A stretch of DNA of 47,576 nt, from the NCBI GenBank assembly GCA_012799725.1, contig JAAZKR010000232.1, forward strand, positions 1 to 47,576. The letters run 5' to 3'. The notes beneath the pieces are model-generated. The model worked only from the letters and a program-made list of their open reading frames with translations. It searched no databases and had not been told where the DNA came from. The position numbers and the translations under genes were made by a program. The stretch comes from Oligosphaeraceae bacterium. GTDB taxonomy: Bacteria > Verrucomicrobiota > Lentisphaeria > Oligosphaerales > Oligosphaeraceae. Positions 24,966 to 32,566 of this stretch are shown piece after piece (position 1 is the stretch's first letter; each line of letters starts with the position of its first letter).

Positions 24966-26156
24966 CTATTGCGCAAGCATTTCTTTCCATTTTTTTATTT
25001 TATCCGACCAGTTTTGCGGATATATAGCCTTAATGTAGGCCATACTTTCAGGATCATTATCGCTGCCATGCATAAAGTTATCGGCTTCGGGGAATTCTTT
25101 TTCCAGGCTTTTCCTGATTTCATGCTTATAGAAGACATTGGCGTTATCAACGAAACTATGTGCTGCGGCCAATTCGGGGTTTTCAGCTATCGCGCTAGGA
25201 TTCGGGTCATGGCAGATAACTGCGCAAGTAGGCGGCACGATGATACTTTCCTTGTGTTTGGTCCAGTTGCCGCCCCGTGTTTGGCGCATAAGGCGATTTT
25301 GTTCCTCGGTGTTGAGATGACAGGTTTCAAGGATTTGGAATTTATCCTCGAGTTTTTTCAGTATCTGCTTGTCTGCGCCGCAACGTGTTGCGTCTTCTCG
25401 AATGAGGAAAACGAGTATCTGCTTTAGTCCTTGCAAATCATTTTGCAGGCGTTTGGTCTCATATGCCAGCAGCTCCTCATGCCAATCATTACGTTTCGGC
25501 CATCTGCCCAGGAGGTCATAGGGCATGTTCCAGTTTCTTTCCTGTAACCAATGGTGTATGTTCAACAGATTTAGAGGCTGTGGCAGGCTTTCGCCGGATT
25601 CCTGTTCCAGACGTTTCAATTCAGCCGGCAAATCATGGTCGTAGGTTTCATTGTTCGGTAGTGCAGTGCCACTAGGCAGGCCGCAAAGCAGGCCCTTTTG
25701 ATAGACGCAGTGATAGAGCAGCGAATAGAGATGAAGCCGTGGAACAGGACAGCGGAAACGTCCCTGATAAAGCATGGTTGAGGCGAGTAGCTCGCTGCCC
25801 AATGTCGGCGGATAATATGCGATGCGCTTGCAATCAGTGCCTAAGCGAATGCCGTTGGAATATAGGTCCACCTTGATGCGTCCGGGAAAGCGTGCCATAA
25901 TTCGGCAGAGTTCTTCAAGTTGCGAGGACTCTGCCAACATGTCTATATCGCCACTGTAATTTTTCTCTTCCTCAAGACTGGCAGGCAGTTCATCAAACCA
26001 GCGCAGGACCAGATATCTGATGCCGGCGCTTTCCAAAGCAGCAAAAAAAGCGTTGATATTGCCTATGTATATGGTGCTGCGCCGACGCTTGCGCGAACGG
26101 CGACGCCATTGAAAAAGCATATAGCGATAACGTAGATAATAATAGAGTGTTTTCAT
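24966..26156 (-). CDS. Unrecognised nucleotidyltransferase-like protein with HGSD tail
   Basis: A 396-aa protein I cannot name. Residues about 1-25 are basic (RWRRRSRKRRR-type), possibly binding membrane or nucleic acid. A nucleotidyltransferase-like core follows: YIGNINAFFAALESAGIRYLVLRWFDELP and the GDIDML metal-site pattern near residue 70, as in NTP_transf_5-like sugar or phosphate transferases. The C-terminus ends FVDNANVFYKHEIRKSLEKE, then DNFMHGSDNDPESMAYIKAI. That last part resembles the catalytic HGSD segment of NDP kinases, but without the rest of that fold. I start at the ATG at 26156; a TTG adds five residues. It is last in a run dcd-larE-kinase-kinase, with 30 bases to the kinase, so a role in building or decorating LPS or capsule is a guess. 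Confidence 0.55.
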   Translation of the reverse strand: MKTLYYYLRYRYMLFQWRRRSRKRRRSTIYIGNINAFFAALESAGIRYLVLRWFDELPASLEEEKNYSGDIDMLAESSQLEELCRIMARFPGRIKVDLYSNGIRLGTDCKRIAYYPPTLGSELLASTMLYQGRFRCPVPRLHLYSLLYHCVYQKGLLCGLPSGTALPNNETYDHDLPAELKRLEQESGESLPQPLNLLNIHHWLQERNWNMPYDLLGRWPKRNDWHEELLAYETKRLQNDLQGLKQILVFLIREDATRCGADKQILKKLEDKFQILETCHLNTEEQNRLMRQTRGGNWTKHKESIIVPPTCAVICHDPNPSAIAENPELAAAHSFVDNANVFYKHEIRKSLEKEFPEADNFMHGSDNDPESMAYIKAIYPQNWSDKIKKWKEMLAQ

Positions 26157-26186
26157 GTCGAAAAATCTCAAAAAATCAAAAGATTG

Positions 26187-26990
26187 CTATGAGAGGATGT
26201 ACTGCAATTCCTGTACGGCTTCATTTGGCAAAACCAGGTTGATGCGCTGTCGGGTTTTTAGATGATATTTGTGCAGTATGCTGATGAGGCGATGGAAATC
26301 ATCCAGGTTGAGGGCAGGTTCGGAAAGCAGGGCATAACAACTCCGGATCATCTCCTGGTTGGCCGGGCTGTGTAGGTCGTCCTGATTGTATTCGATGTAG
26401 CGCGCCAGATTCATCAACGGCAATCTGATATCGCCGGGTTCAGTGAAGCTGCAAGACTCGAGATCAATCAAAAATACGCTTTTGTCATTTTCTCGCAACA
26501 TGATATTGTTGCACATCAGGTCCGGGTGGTTGATGCCTTTGGCGTAGAGTTGGGCGATGATGGGGGCGGCCAGCGCGCCTTCCTCCGGTTTCAGGGTGCG
26601 AGTTTCTGTCAGAAAAGCTATGATCAGTCCGTTTTCCCGGCACAATCCCAGTTGTTTTTTATGAAAGTAGCCCCATAGAGCCGGCACTGGTAGCCCCATA
26701 GCGGCAATGCGGTTGTGGCAGTAGTATTCTTGCGGTGCAAAGCGCTTGGCACGCAGTTTGTCTTTGAAACGAGGCAACAGATTGATTTTTACTACGAAAG
26801 CGTCCCCTTTTTTATTTTCTGCCTTGAAGAGCAAGCGCTTGTGATCGCTTTTCAGTATAGCATCTTGTGGCGGCGCCTGTTCTAAAACCTGAGTTATGGC
26901 CTCCTCAATGCAGGGACAGTCGGCAGCAAAGTGGAACTGATAACCTTGGTTCACACGTAGAATGGGCAATTCGGGAAAAATTTGTTTCAT
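26187..26990 (-). CDS. WaaP/KdkA-type kinase-like protein 1
   Basis: A 267-aa protein kinase-like enzyme of the lipopolysaccharide kinase class. Elements are the lysine strand DAFVVKINLLPR near residue 63, the catalytic loop GINHPDLMCNNIML (HxDxxxxN with Asp and Asn kept) near 155, and the metal site FLIDLESCS near 175. It would phosphorylate a sugar of the LPS core or a related glycan. It lies 30 bases before the nucleotidyltransferase-like gene and 19 bases after a second kinase of the same class, so the three probably share a transcript. The start is an ATG with only a weak GAG leader. It could equally be a Kdo kinase or an unrelated small-molecule kinase. Confidence 0.8.
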   Translation of the reverse strand: MKQIFPELPILRVNQGYQFHFAADCPCIEEAITQVLEQAPPQDAILKSDHKRLLFKAENKKGDAFVVKINLLPRFKDKLRAKRFAPQEYYCHNRIAAMGLPVPALWGYFHKKQLGLCRENGLIIAFLTETRTLKPEEGALAAPIIAQLYAKGINHPDLMCNNIMLRENDKSVFLIDLESCSFTEPGDIRLPLMNLARYIEYNQDDLHSPANQEMIRSCYALLSEPALNLDDFHRLISILHKYHLKTRQRINLVLPNEAVQELQYILS

Positions 26991-27009
26991 CTCATTGCTG
27001 CTTTTGCGA

Positions 27010-27918
27010 TTAGCTAAAATGATCCGTTTGCATTAAAAAATGTTCCAACTTGTGGTATATGTGGCTGTTGAGTGTTTCTCTTTCGGGATACAGGTTTTGC
27101 ATGGCGCGACGAATTTCAGGGAAAAGCTTCAAAGCTTGAGGGGGGCTGAAATTGCGTTTCAAGCAGTAACTGCGCATGAAAGCTTGTAGGGCAGGTACAT
27201 AGGCTTGAGCATGAGCCGGCTGGCTGCAACCGATGAATTGAGCCAGATTGCGTGCCTGGTACCTTTGAGCCAGACGACTGTAAAGACGCACATCGTCCTT
27301 GTCAATCAGACTGAGCGTGTATTTGGCGTCCTGGCTGTGAAAGACGAAGTTGCCCGGCTTGGTGTCGGCATGAAATATTTGTTGTTCATGCAGCAGCGCG
27401 ATGCAAGTGCCGGCTTGAGCAAAAAGATATTGCAGGGTAGGGAGTGGCATGCTTAGGCATCGGGGCATATAAAGATCAAGGTCGCCTGCATCCTCATAGA
27501 TGATAATGGCCAGCCTGTTGTCGTTGCGACGAAACCAGGCGTAGCAGGCATTTCGGTCTTGTAAGCGATGTGCACCCAGCCAAGCCTTGCAATCCGGTGA
27601 AAAAATTACCCAGCGATGAAGATGATAAAAATATTTCAGAACGTAGCTTTTGCCGTCCAGCCAAGCGCGGGTGACACTGCGTTTCAGGTCTTTTTTCAGA
27701 AAGCTTTGCTGCTCTTCTGGCAGTGCAAGCAATGCCTCTATGACCTCTGGCTCCAGCTTATTGGAGTAACGCAGGATTGCATCGGGACGGCGCAGCAAAT
27801 TAAAGCTGCCGTCTTTGCTGCCATGTAGCAGTTGACGGCGCAAATTTTTCCATTTTCTTCCCCGGCATATGCTTATACAAGGTATTTCCGGGTCGGATAA
27901 GTTGTTTGTATTTGCCAC
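27010..27918 (-). CDS. WaaP/KdkA-type kinase-like protein 2
   Basis: A 302-aa protein of the same class as its neighbour but only distantly similar by eye. Elements are KSYVLKYFYHLHR near residue 95, the catalytic loop IFHADTKPGNFVF near 200 and SLIDKDDVRLY near 220. The usual DxD-type metal site has the form IDKDD. The N-terminal about 80 residues hold a segment rich in LRR words and have no recognised fold. I prefer the GTG at 27918, with AAGG six bases upstream, over a TTG at 27924. It lies 57 bases downstream of larE. Adjacent kinases of different sequence suggest two positions on a glycan are phosphorylated. Confidence 0.78.
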   Translation of the reverse strand: MANTNNLSDPEIPCISICRGRKWKNLRRQLLHGSKDGSFNLLRRPDAILRYSNKLEPEVIEALLALPEEQQSFLKKDLKRSVTRAWLDGKSYVLKYFYHLHRWVIFSPDCKAWLGAHRLQDRNACYAWFRRNDNRLAIIIYEDAGDLDLYMPRCLSMPLPTLQYLFAQAGTCIALLHEQQIFHADTKPGNFVFHSQDAKYTLSLIDKDDVRLYSRLAQRYQARNLAQFIGCSQPAHAQAYVPALQAFMRSYCLKRNFSPPQALKLFPEIRRAMQNLYPERETLNSHIYHKLEHFLMQTDHFS

Positions 27919-27975
27919 GATCAACCTTCAACTTTCAATGCCTTTCCTCCTGTGCAGCTTTGCATCCAAGGAAGT

Positions 27976-28809
27976 CTAGACGGAAGTCTTTTCGGGTTTT
28001 GTCGAATTCATGTTGCCGCTGCGGAAAGGAGACAGGTCCAGGCTCAGCCAGCGGAACCCCAGATTTTGGGCTTTTTCCAGCAGCTTTTGACGCATGGTTT
28101 CATTTTGCAGCAGCCGCACTTGATCGGGCGCAGCAAGTTCCAAACGCATGCTGTCGCCATGGTGTCGGGCGCGACATTGCTGGAAGCCTAGCATGTGCAG
28201 CAATTCTTCCATAGCTTCAATCTGCGCGATTTTTTCCTCATTGACTTCGCTGTAGTATGGAATGCGGGTTGCCAGGCAGGCGCATGTCGGCAGCTCGGCG
28301 CTGGGCAGCTGCAACATTCTGGAGGCTTGACGCACCTCATTTTTGCTCCAACCCAAGATTTTCAGCGGGCTAATCACATTCAATTCAGTCAGCGCCTTCA
28401 GCCCTGGCCTGAAGTCATCCAAATCATCGGCATTGCTGCCGTCTATAAGTTGATTGAATTTGCCTTGCTGTGCTTTTGCTCGCAAGAGGCTGAACATCGC
28501 CTTTTTGCAATAATAGCAACGCTGTGTAGAATTTTCGCGCAGCTGTGGTACCGCAAGTTGATCGAAGGGCAGCAGCTCGTGACGTATATCGTAACGCTGA
28601 GCAAATTGCAGCGCATCGCGCAATTCCCAACGCGGATAGCAGCTATGCTGTAAGGTGATCGCTAAAAAGTCTTCTCCCAGAACGCGCTGTCCCAAGTATG
28701 CCAGCAGGCTGCTGTCTACTCCACCGGAAAAGGCGAGCAGGACGCGCCCATAGCTGCGCAAGAGCGCCTCGAGGGCAGCTAATTTATTGCGCAAATTGTT
28801 TTCTGACAT
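27976..28809 (-). CDS. larE: LarE, ATP-dependent sulfur insertase for nickel-pincer cofactor
   Basis: LarE adenylates the carboxylated nicotinate product of LarB and installs sulfur. The 277-aa product has a PP-loop FSGGVDSSLLAYLG near residue 30, an SADD-like NADDLDDFRPGLKA near 126, and TCACLATRIPYY near 180. It carries a CYYCK pair (RCYYCKKAMF, about 100) plus the TCAC cysteines, so it may belong to the iron-sulfur-cluster class rather than the single sacrificial-cysteine class; which it is cannot be settled from sequence alone. The ATG at 28809 starts two bases after the stop of the upstream dCMP deaminase gene. larB lies about 17 kb away at 10594-11253. LarC and LarA were not seen in the window. 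Confidence 0.9.
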   Translation of the reverse strand: MSENNLRNKLAALEALLRSYGRVLLAFSGGVDSSLLAYLGQRVLGEDFLAITLQHSCYPRWELRDALQFAQRYDIRHELLPFDQLAVPQLRENSTQRCYYCKKAMFSLLRAKAQQGKFNQLIDGSNADDLDDFRPGLKALTELNVISPLKILGWSKNEVRQASRMLQLPSAELPTCACLATRIPYYSEVNEEKIAQIEAMEELLHMLGFQQCRARHHGDSMRLELAAPDQVRLLQNETMRQKLLEKAQNLGFRWLSLDLSPFRSGNMNSTKPEKTSV

Positions 28810-28811
28810 GA

Positions 28812-29387
28812 TCAAGCAGGGTTATCCCGGCAGGCACCACAGTGGTCGCTGTCGTTTTCACTCTCTGTCTCTGCAAAGGGTTTTGCCGAGCTGAATTTAT
28901 GCAGGTCGTAATGTATGACCCGTTCCGGCATGGGGAGCCGGTCCAGCTGCACGCCGGCTTCTGCAAAGAAATGTTCTGCCAGGGAATTATGATAGTCTGA
29001 GAACACGACGACGCGCTTGATGCCGGCAGCAATCAATGCTTTGGCGCAGCTCGTGCAGGGCATATTGGTGACATAGGCGCTGGCACCTTGCAATGAGAGG
29101 CCATGCAGGGCGGCTTGGCAGATAGCGTTGATCTCGGCATGATTGGTACGCACACAGTGGTTATCCACTATGATGCAGCCGGCGGTATAACAATGTTCGC
29201 TGCCGGGCAGTGAGCCATTATAGCCGGTGGAAACCACATGACGGTCGTTGACCAGAACGCAGCCACAGTGCATACGCGGACAGGTTGCACGTTCGGAGGC
29301 AAGCATAGCCAACTTTAGGAAATACACATCCCAGGAGGGGCGGTAAGCGGGTTCAGAATCCGTACTCTTGACTATTTCAGGCTGCAT
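28812..29387 (-). CDS. dCMP deaminase-like zinc enzyme (ComEB-type)
   Basis: A 191-aa zinc cytidine deaminase-family enzyme that deaminates dCMP to dUMP and feeds dTMP synthesis. Zinc motifs are NHAEINAI near residue 98 and PCTSCAKALI near 123. The region after the start, WDVYFLKLAMLASERATCPR, and CGCVLVNDRHVVSTGYNG match the ComEB/dCMP deaminase group; the CxxC-like histidine and cysteines after GSEHC may form the second metal site found in dCMP deaminases. It is the first gene of the run with larE; no clear RBS precedes the ATG. The gene symbol is left blank because dcd would imply dCTP deaminase. Confidence 0.88.
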   Translation of the reverse strand: MQPEIVKSTDSEPAYRPSWDVYFLKLAMLASERATCPRMHCGCVLVNDRHVVSTGYNGSLPGSEHCYTAGCIIVDNHCVRTNHAEINAICQAALHGLSLQGASAYVTNMPCTSCAKALIAAGIKRVVVFSDYHNSLAEHFFAEAGVQLDRLPMPERVIHYDLHKFSSAKPFAETESENDSDHCGACRDNPA

Positions 29388-29435
29388 GGAAAGGTGCTTT
29401 TGTGACTAGATGAGTATTCCTGTTCGAACAAATTT

Positions 29436-29471
29436 CCCGGGGCTGAAGTACGAAATGTCTCCAGCTCCGGG
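29436..29471 (-). terminator. Possible terminator after hpf
   Basis: CCCGGGGCTG (29436-29445) pairs with CAGCTCCGGG (29462-29471) with one mismatch. On the minus strand it lies about 30 bases after the hpf stop and is followed by AAATTTGTTC, a weak T tail. A hairpin of some role is clear; termination is only probable. Confidence 0.35.
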
Positions 29472-29501
29472 GGCGTCTGTATTTATGGTTGCAGCCCGAT
29501 T

Positions 29502-29888
29502 TTACTCTATGTCGTCCAATTCGAATTCTATCTCATCGGCGTCCGCGAGTTCCGCGCTGGTCCAAATTTTGTCTTTGGCCTCTTGATCGGCCTTAGTCGA
29601 GATGTCTTTTATTTTCTCGATATAGCGACGCATTTGTCGATCGAGCTTTTCGAAGACCTCGTTGATTGATATTCTTATATCGTTGGAACGTGCTTTAGCT
29701 ACCAACGAGATGTTTTTGCCGTTAAGTACGGCGTCGGCAGTGTGCCAATTACGTTGTTTGTTCAGCACCAGTCTCAAGGAGCTTAGTTTCACATAGCTTT
29801 CCTCGAGCTTGTTGGCTGCCTCTTCGGCCATTCGCTGCAAGTCTGCACCGACTTCGAAGTGCTTGACACCACTCACAATCAATTCCAT
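29502..29888 (-). CDS. hpf: Ribosome hibernation-promoting factor HPF/YfiA, short form
   Basis: A 128-aa ribosome-associated factor that silences ribosomes in stationary phase. The family pattern is visible: the strand-helix start MELIVSGVKHFEV, the AEEAANKLEESYVKLSSLRLVL helix and strand, and SINEVFEKLDRQMRRYIEKIKD at about 75-95. It lacks the long C-terminal dimerisation domain of long HPFs but has a short acidic tail. AAGGAG seven bases before the ATG supports the start. It follows lptB by 147 bases; in Proteobacteria rpoN usually lies between them. Confidence 0.9.
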   Translation of the reverse strand: MELIVSGVKHFEVGADLQRMAEEAANKLEESYVKLSSLRLVLNKQRNWHTADAVLNGKNISLVAKARSNDIRISINEVFEKLDRQMRRYIEKIKDISTKADQEAKDKIWTSAELADADEIEFELDDIE

Positions 29889-29967
29889 GTAATTTCTCCT
29901 TTTGCTGTCGCCATTTTACCGGTTTGTAATTTTACCGGCCAGGCGGGTTTTGAAGGCGTAAAATGAA

Positions 29968-29986
29968 GCTCAAAACCGTTTTGAGC
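29968..29986. promoter_or_regulatory. Palindrome between lptB and hpf
   Basis: GCTCAAAAC, C, GTTTTGAGC form a perfect nine-base inverted repeat. On the minus strand it lies after lptB and 80 bases before hpf and is followed by TTCATTTTACG, so it may be a weak terminator or an operator controlling hpf. Confidence 0.4.
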
Positions 29987-30035
29987 CATTCACGATTTAA
30001 CGACTGTCCTCCTTTCCAGCCTTTACTAGCCCGTT

Positions 30036-30770
30036 TCAGGGATTAAATCCCGGGCCGAGATAGTGTTTTTTGGCTTTTTCATCATGCAATAGATCATCTG
30101 CTTTGCCAGAGAACATGATTTCTCCGGCACATATTAGGTATGCTCTGTCTACTATCGCCAGAGTTTCGCGCACATTATGATCAGTAATCAAGATGCCCAA
30201 GCCACGGTTTCGCAATGCGGCGATGATTTTCTGCACTTCGTACACGTTGATGGGGTCTACGCCGCCGAAGGGTTCATCCAGCAGTATGAGACTGGGCGAG
30301 GTCGCCAGGGTACGAGTGATTTCCAGTCTTCTTCTTTCACCGCCTGAGAGTGTGAAAGCCTTTTGCCTAGCCAAGTGGCTTAGCTGTAGCTCGTCAAGCA
30401 GGCTGCGCAGGCGCTCTTCACGCTGCTGCTTGCTCAGCTGTAAAGTCTCAAGCACCGCCATGATATTATCCTGCACACTGAGTTTGCGGAAAATAGAAGG
30501 TTCTTGAGCCAGATAGCCCATGCCTTGGCGGGCACGCATATACATGGGCAATTTGGAAACTTCAGCGCCTTCGAAGCTGATATTGCCAGCATCCGCTGCA
30601 ATCAGACCGACTATCATATAGAAGGTAGTGGTCTTGCCGGCACCGTTGGGGCCGAGTAGGCCGACCACCTCGCCACGGCCAACTTGCAGAGAAACCCGGT
30701 TGACAACACAGCGGCTGCCGTAAATTTTGACCAGGCCTTCAGCCTGCAAAAGCGTAGTGGTGGCGGACAT
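30036..30770 (-). CDS. lptB: LPS export ABC ATPase LptB
   Basis: LptB powers extraction of LPS from the inner membrane with LptFG and feeds it to the LptC-LptA bridge. The 244-aa product has Walker A GPNGAGKTTTFYMI near residue 40, the LptB-typical GMGYLAQEPSIFRKLSV, the signature LSGGERRRLEI, Walker B LILLDEPFGGVDP and an H-loop TDHNVRE. I start at the ATG at 30770; a TTG upstream adds four residues. It follows lptA, with 145 bases between that hold no gene. LptFG and LptDE are not in the window. Confidence 0.95.
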   Translation of the reverse strand: MSATTTLLQAEGLVKIYGSRCVVNRVSLQVGRGEVVGLLGPNGAGKTTTFYMIVGLIAADAGNISFEGAEVSKLPMYMRARQGMGYLAQEPSIFRKLSVQDNIMAVLETLQLSKQQREERLRSLLDELQLSHLARQKAFTLSGGERRRLEITRTLATSPSLILLDEPFGGVDPINVYEVQKIIAALRNRGLGILITDHNVRETLAIVDRAYLICAGEIMFSGKADDLLHDEKAKKHYLGPGFNP

Positions 30771-30915
30771 GATGGTTGACAAGGTGGACGTTGTGGACAG
30801 TTTAGCTTTTTATGGCGTTATCATTTCTGTGGTGACGCATACTTGCGCCACATTCGGACGCTTTCCGTCGATTTTTGGGAGCGGCATCCAAAAAAAGCAA
30901 TCCGACAAATTCTGC

Positions 30916-31536
30916 TTAAGGCTGTGTCTTGTTGTCTTGCGGGGGATCAGGCGGATTGGGCTGCTCTGTGGTTTCTTTTTTTGAATTGGCCCCTTTTTTG
31001 GCTGTGGGCGCGAGCATATCGTCCAGATTTCGGCTTTTCAGATCCCTGATATTGAGGCTGGCGCCTTTGGCAGTGATGCTCTGGTTTTTGCGGTCGTAGA
31101 CGATCTCCTTGCAGCTCATGACGTTTTTACCTTGCATGAGAGTGCAATTGCCTTCCAGGGTGATAAGGTCTTTTTTGCTGTCGTAGGAACCTCGTTCACC
31201 GGTAGCGCTTTCCGAGCCATTGAGTTTGCGTATGGTGACATTGTTGAGTGCCTCGACACGTTCAAGCTTGTTGTCAGCATCCAAAAAGACGGTCATTTTC
31301 TCGGCGGTTAGATTCATGACTCTGTCATAGACCAACACGTTGCCTGACAATTCAATGCGATTGCCTTGCATCTGCATTTCCATGCGATCGGCGGAGATAT
31401 TGACCTCTTCAGGCTCGTTGTCACTAGCGGCTTTTGCGGCAGGCTGCGGTGTAGCTTCAGCTCTGAGAATATGGCCTGGCGTGAAAAATGCCAGCAACAT
31501 GGCCAGAAGAGAGAGTACCTGCGTGTGCTTTTTCAT
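30916..31536 (-). CDS. lptA: LPS transport periplasmic protein LptA
   Basis: LptA bridges the inner and outer membrane in LPS transport. The 206-aa product has a signal peptide (MKKHTQVLSLLAMLLAFFTP, about 26 residues with a small-residue cleavage site before EATP) and an OstA-type beta-jellyroll: VNISADRMEMQMQGNRIELS, then GNVLVYDRVMNLTAEKMTVFL and DKKKLLTLEGNC-like repeats. The C-terminal 45 residues are Lys/Pro/Gln-rich and probably disordered. It lies 45 bases from the LptC-like gene and shares its run with kdsC, kdsA and lptB. Ordering matches the proteobacterial kdsC-lptC-lptA-lptB cluster. Confidence 0.9.
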   Translation of the reverse strand: MKKHTQVLSLLAMLLAFFTPGHILRAEATPQPAAKAASDNEPEEVNISADRMEMQMQGNRIELSGNVLVYDRVMNLTAEKMTVFLDADNKLERVEALNNVTIRKLNGSESATGERGSYDSKKDLITLEGNCTLMQGKNVMSCKEIVYDRKNQSITAKGASLNIRDLKSRNLDDMLAPTAKKGANSKKETTEQPNPPDPPQDNKTQP

Positions 31537-31581
31537 GTTTGCTTCGTTTGCGGGGTTGTGGTCGGAAAAAGTCGGACTGCT

Positions 31582-32052
31582 TTAATTTAGCTTGATATTT
31601 TTGATCTTTCCTTTGTGAAACCTGATGTGCACTGTACTTCTGACGACCAGCATGAGCTTGTCATCTTTGCGATAAACATCGTAGCCCAAGCCAGAGGCCT
31701 GCAGGCCATCGGCCTGCAAGAGCATGGCGTCATCACTTTTGAGCTCCCAGACACCACGTTGAAATTCACATCCCGGCGAGCGGATGATCAAGCCGCCTTT
31801 TTGCGGATTATGCAACTTGAGCAGGAAGCCGCGCAGCTGTACCAGTTCGCCTTGCATCCAACCGCTTTCGCCGGAGATTTCCCAGGCGGTGGCTGCTGCA
31901 TCCGCTTCAGCTTCCTCTTCGGGAAAAACACCTCCAGCTTTGAAGCCATGCAAGCTGAATTGGCTATCCTGTAAGGAAGGCCCTTTTTGTGCCGGCAGCC
32001 CCAGGGCTAAAACCAGCAGGACGATCATGCACTTAACGGCGTTAGAATTCAT
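31582..32052 (-). CDS. lptC: LptC-like LPS export protein
   Basis: A 156-aa protein with an N-terminal membrane anchor (MNSNAVKCMIVLLVLALGLPAQ) and a beta-rich periplasmic domain. Position and length fit LptC, which receives LPS from LptB2FG and passes it to LptA. Sequence motifs are weak, so the name rests mainly on its place between kdsC and lptA. Its ATG lies inside the last codons of kdsC, overlapping by 11 bases, which argues for translational coupling. Confidence 0.7.
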   Translation of the reverse strand: MNSNAVKCMIVLLVLALGLPAQKGPSLQDSQFSLHGFKAGGVFPEEEAEADAAATAWEISGESGWMQGELVQLRGFLLKLHNPQKGGLIIRSPGCEFQRGVWELKSDDAMLLQADGLQASGLGYDVYRKDDKLMLVVRSTVHIRFHKGKIKNIKLN

Positions 32053-32566
32053 AAAAAGCCAAGGCTTCCTTCCATTTGCCTTGTTCCTTCAGTAGCCATT
32101 CGGCGACTTCGCGCACGGCGCCCTCGCCGCCTTTACGATCGGTGCAGAAGTCGGCATGACGACGCAGCTCGATATCAGCATCCGCCACTGCGACAGATAT
32201 GCCGCAGCGTTTCATCACTGCCCAATCAATCAGATCATCACCGATGTACAGGCATTCTTCCGCTGAGATAGACAGTTCGTCTAGCAGCTCCAGGAATGCG
32301 GGCAGCTTGGGGTTGCAATTCTCTTTAATGAAATCGAAGCCCAGTTCCTCGGCGCGTTTGCGATTAGCCTTGCTGTGTCTTCCGGTGATGATGGCCACCT
32401 TCAGTCCGGCTCGCCTTAGCATCTGTACGCCACAACCGTCCTTGACGTTAAAAAACTTAATTTCATCGTCCGAACCCAGGCCATATCCTATGGTGCCGTT
32501 TGTAAGCACACCGTCGACATCCAGTATGACTAACTTAATTATTCGGGCAGCCTTTGACAAGTTCAT
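32042..32566 (-). CDS. kdsC: 3-deoxy-D-manno-octulosonate 8-phosphate phosphatase KdsC
   Basis: KdsC removes phosphate from Kdo-8-phosphate. The 174-aa HAD protein has VILDVDGVLTNG at about residue 13, the KdsC-specific FNVKDGCGVQMLRRAG loop, IITGRHS near 60 and YIGDDLIDWAVM near 110. Length matches the cap-less tetrameric KdsC class. AAGGAG four bases before the ATG supports the start. It overlaps kdsA by 32 bases and the LptC-like gene by 11 bases, so the block is tightly coupled. Confidence 0.94.
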   Translation of the reverse strand: MNLSKAARIIKLVILDVDGVLTNGTIGYGLGSDDEIKFFNVKDGCGVQMLRRAGLKVAIITGRHSKANRKRAEELGFDFIKENCNPKLPAFLELLDELSISAEECLYIGDDLIDWAVMKRCGISVAVADADIELRRHADFCTDRKGGEGAVREVAEWLLKEQGKWKEALAFYEF

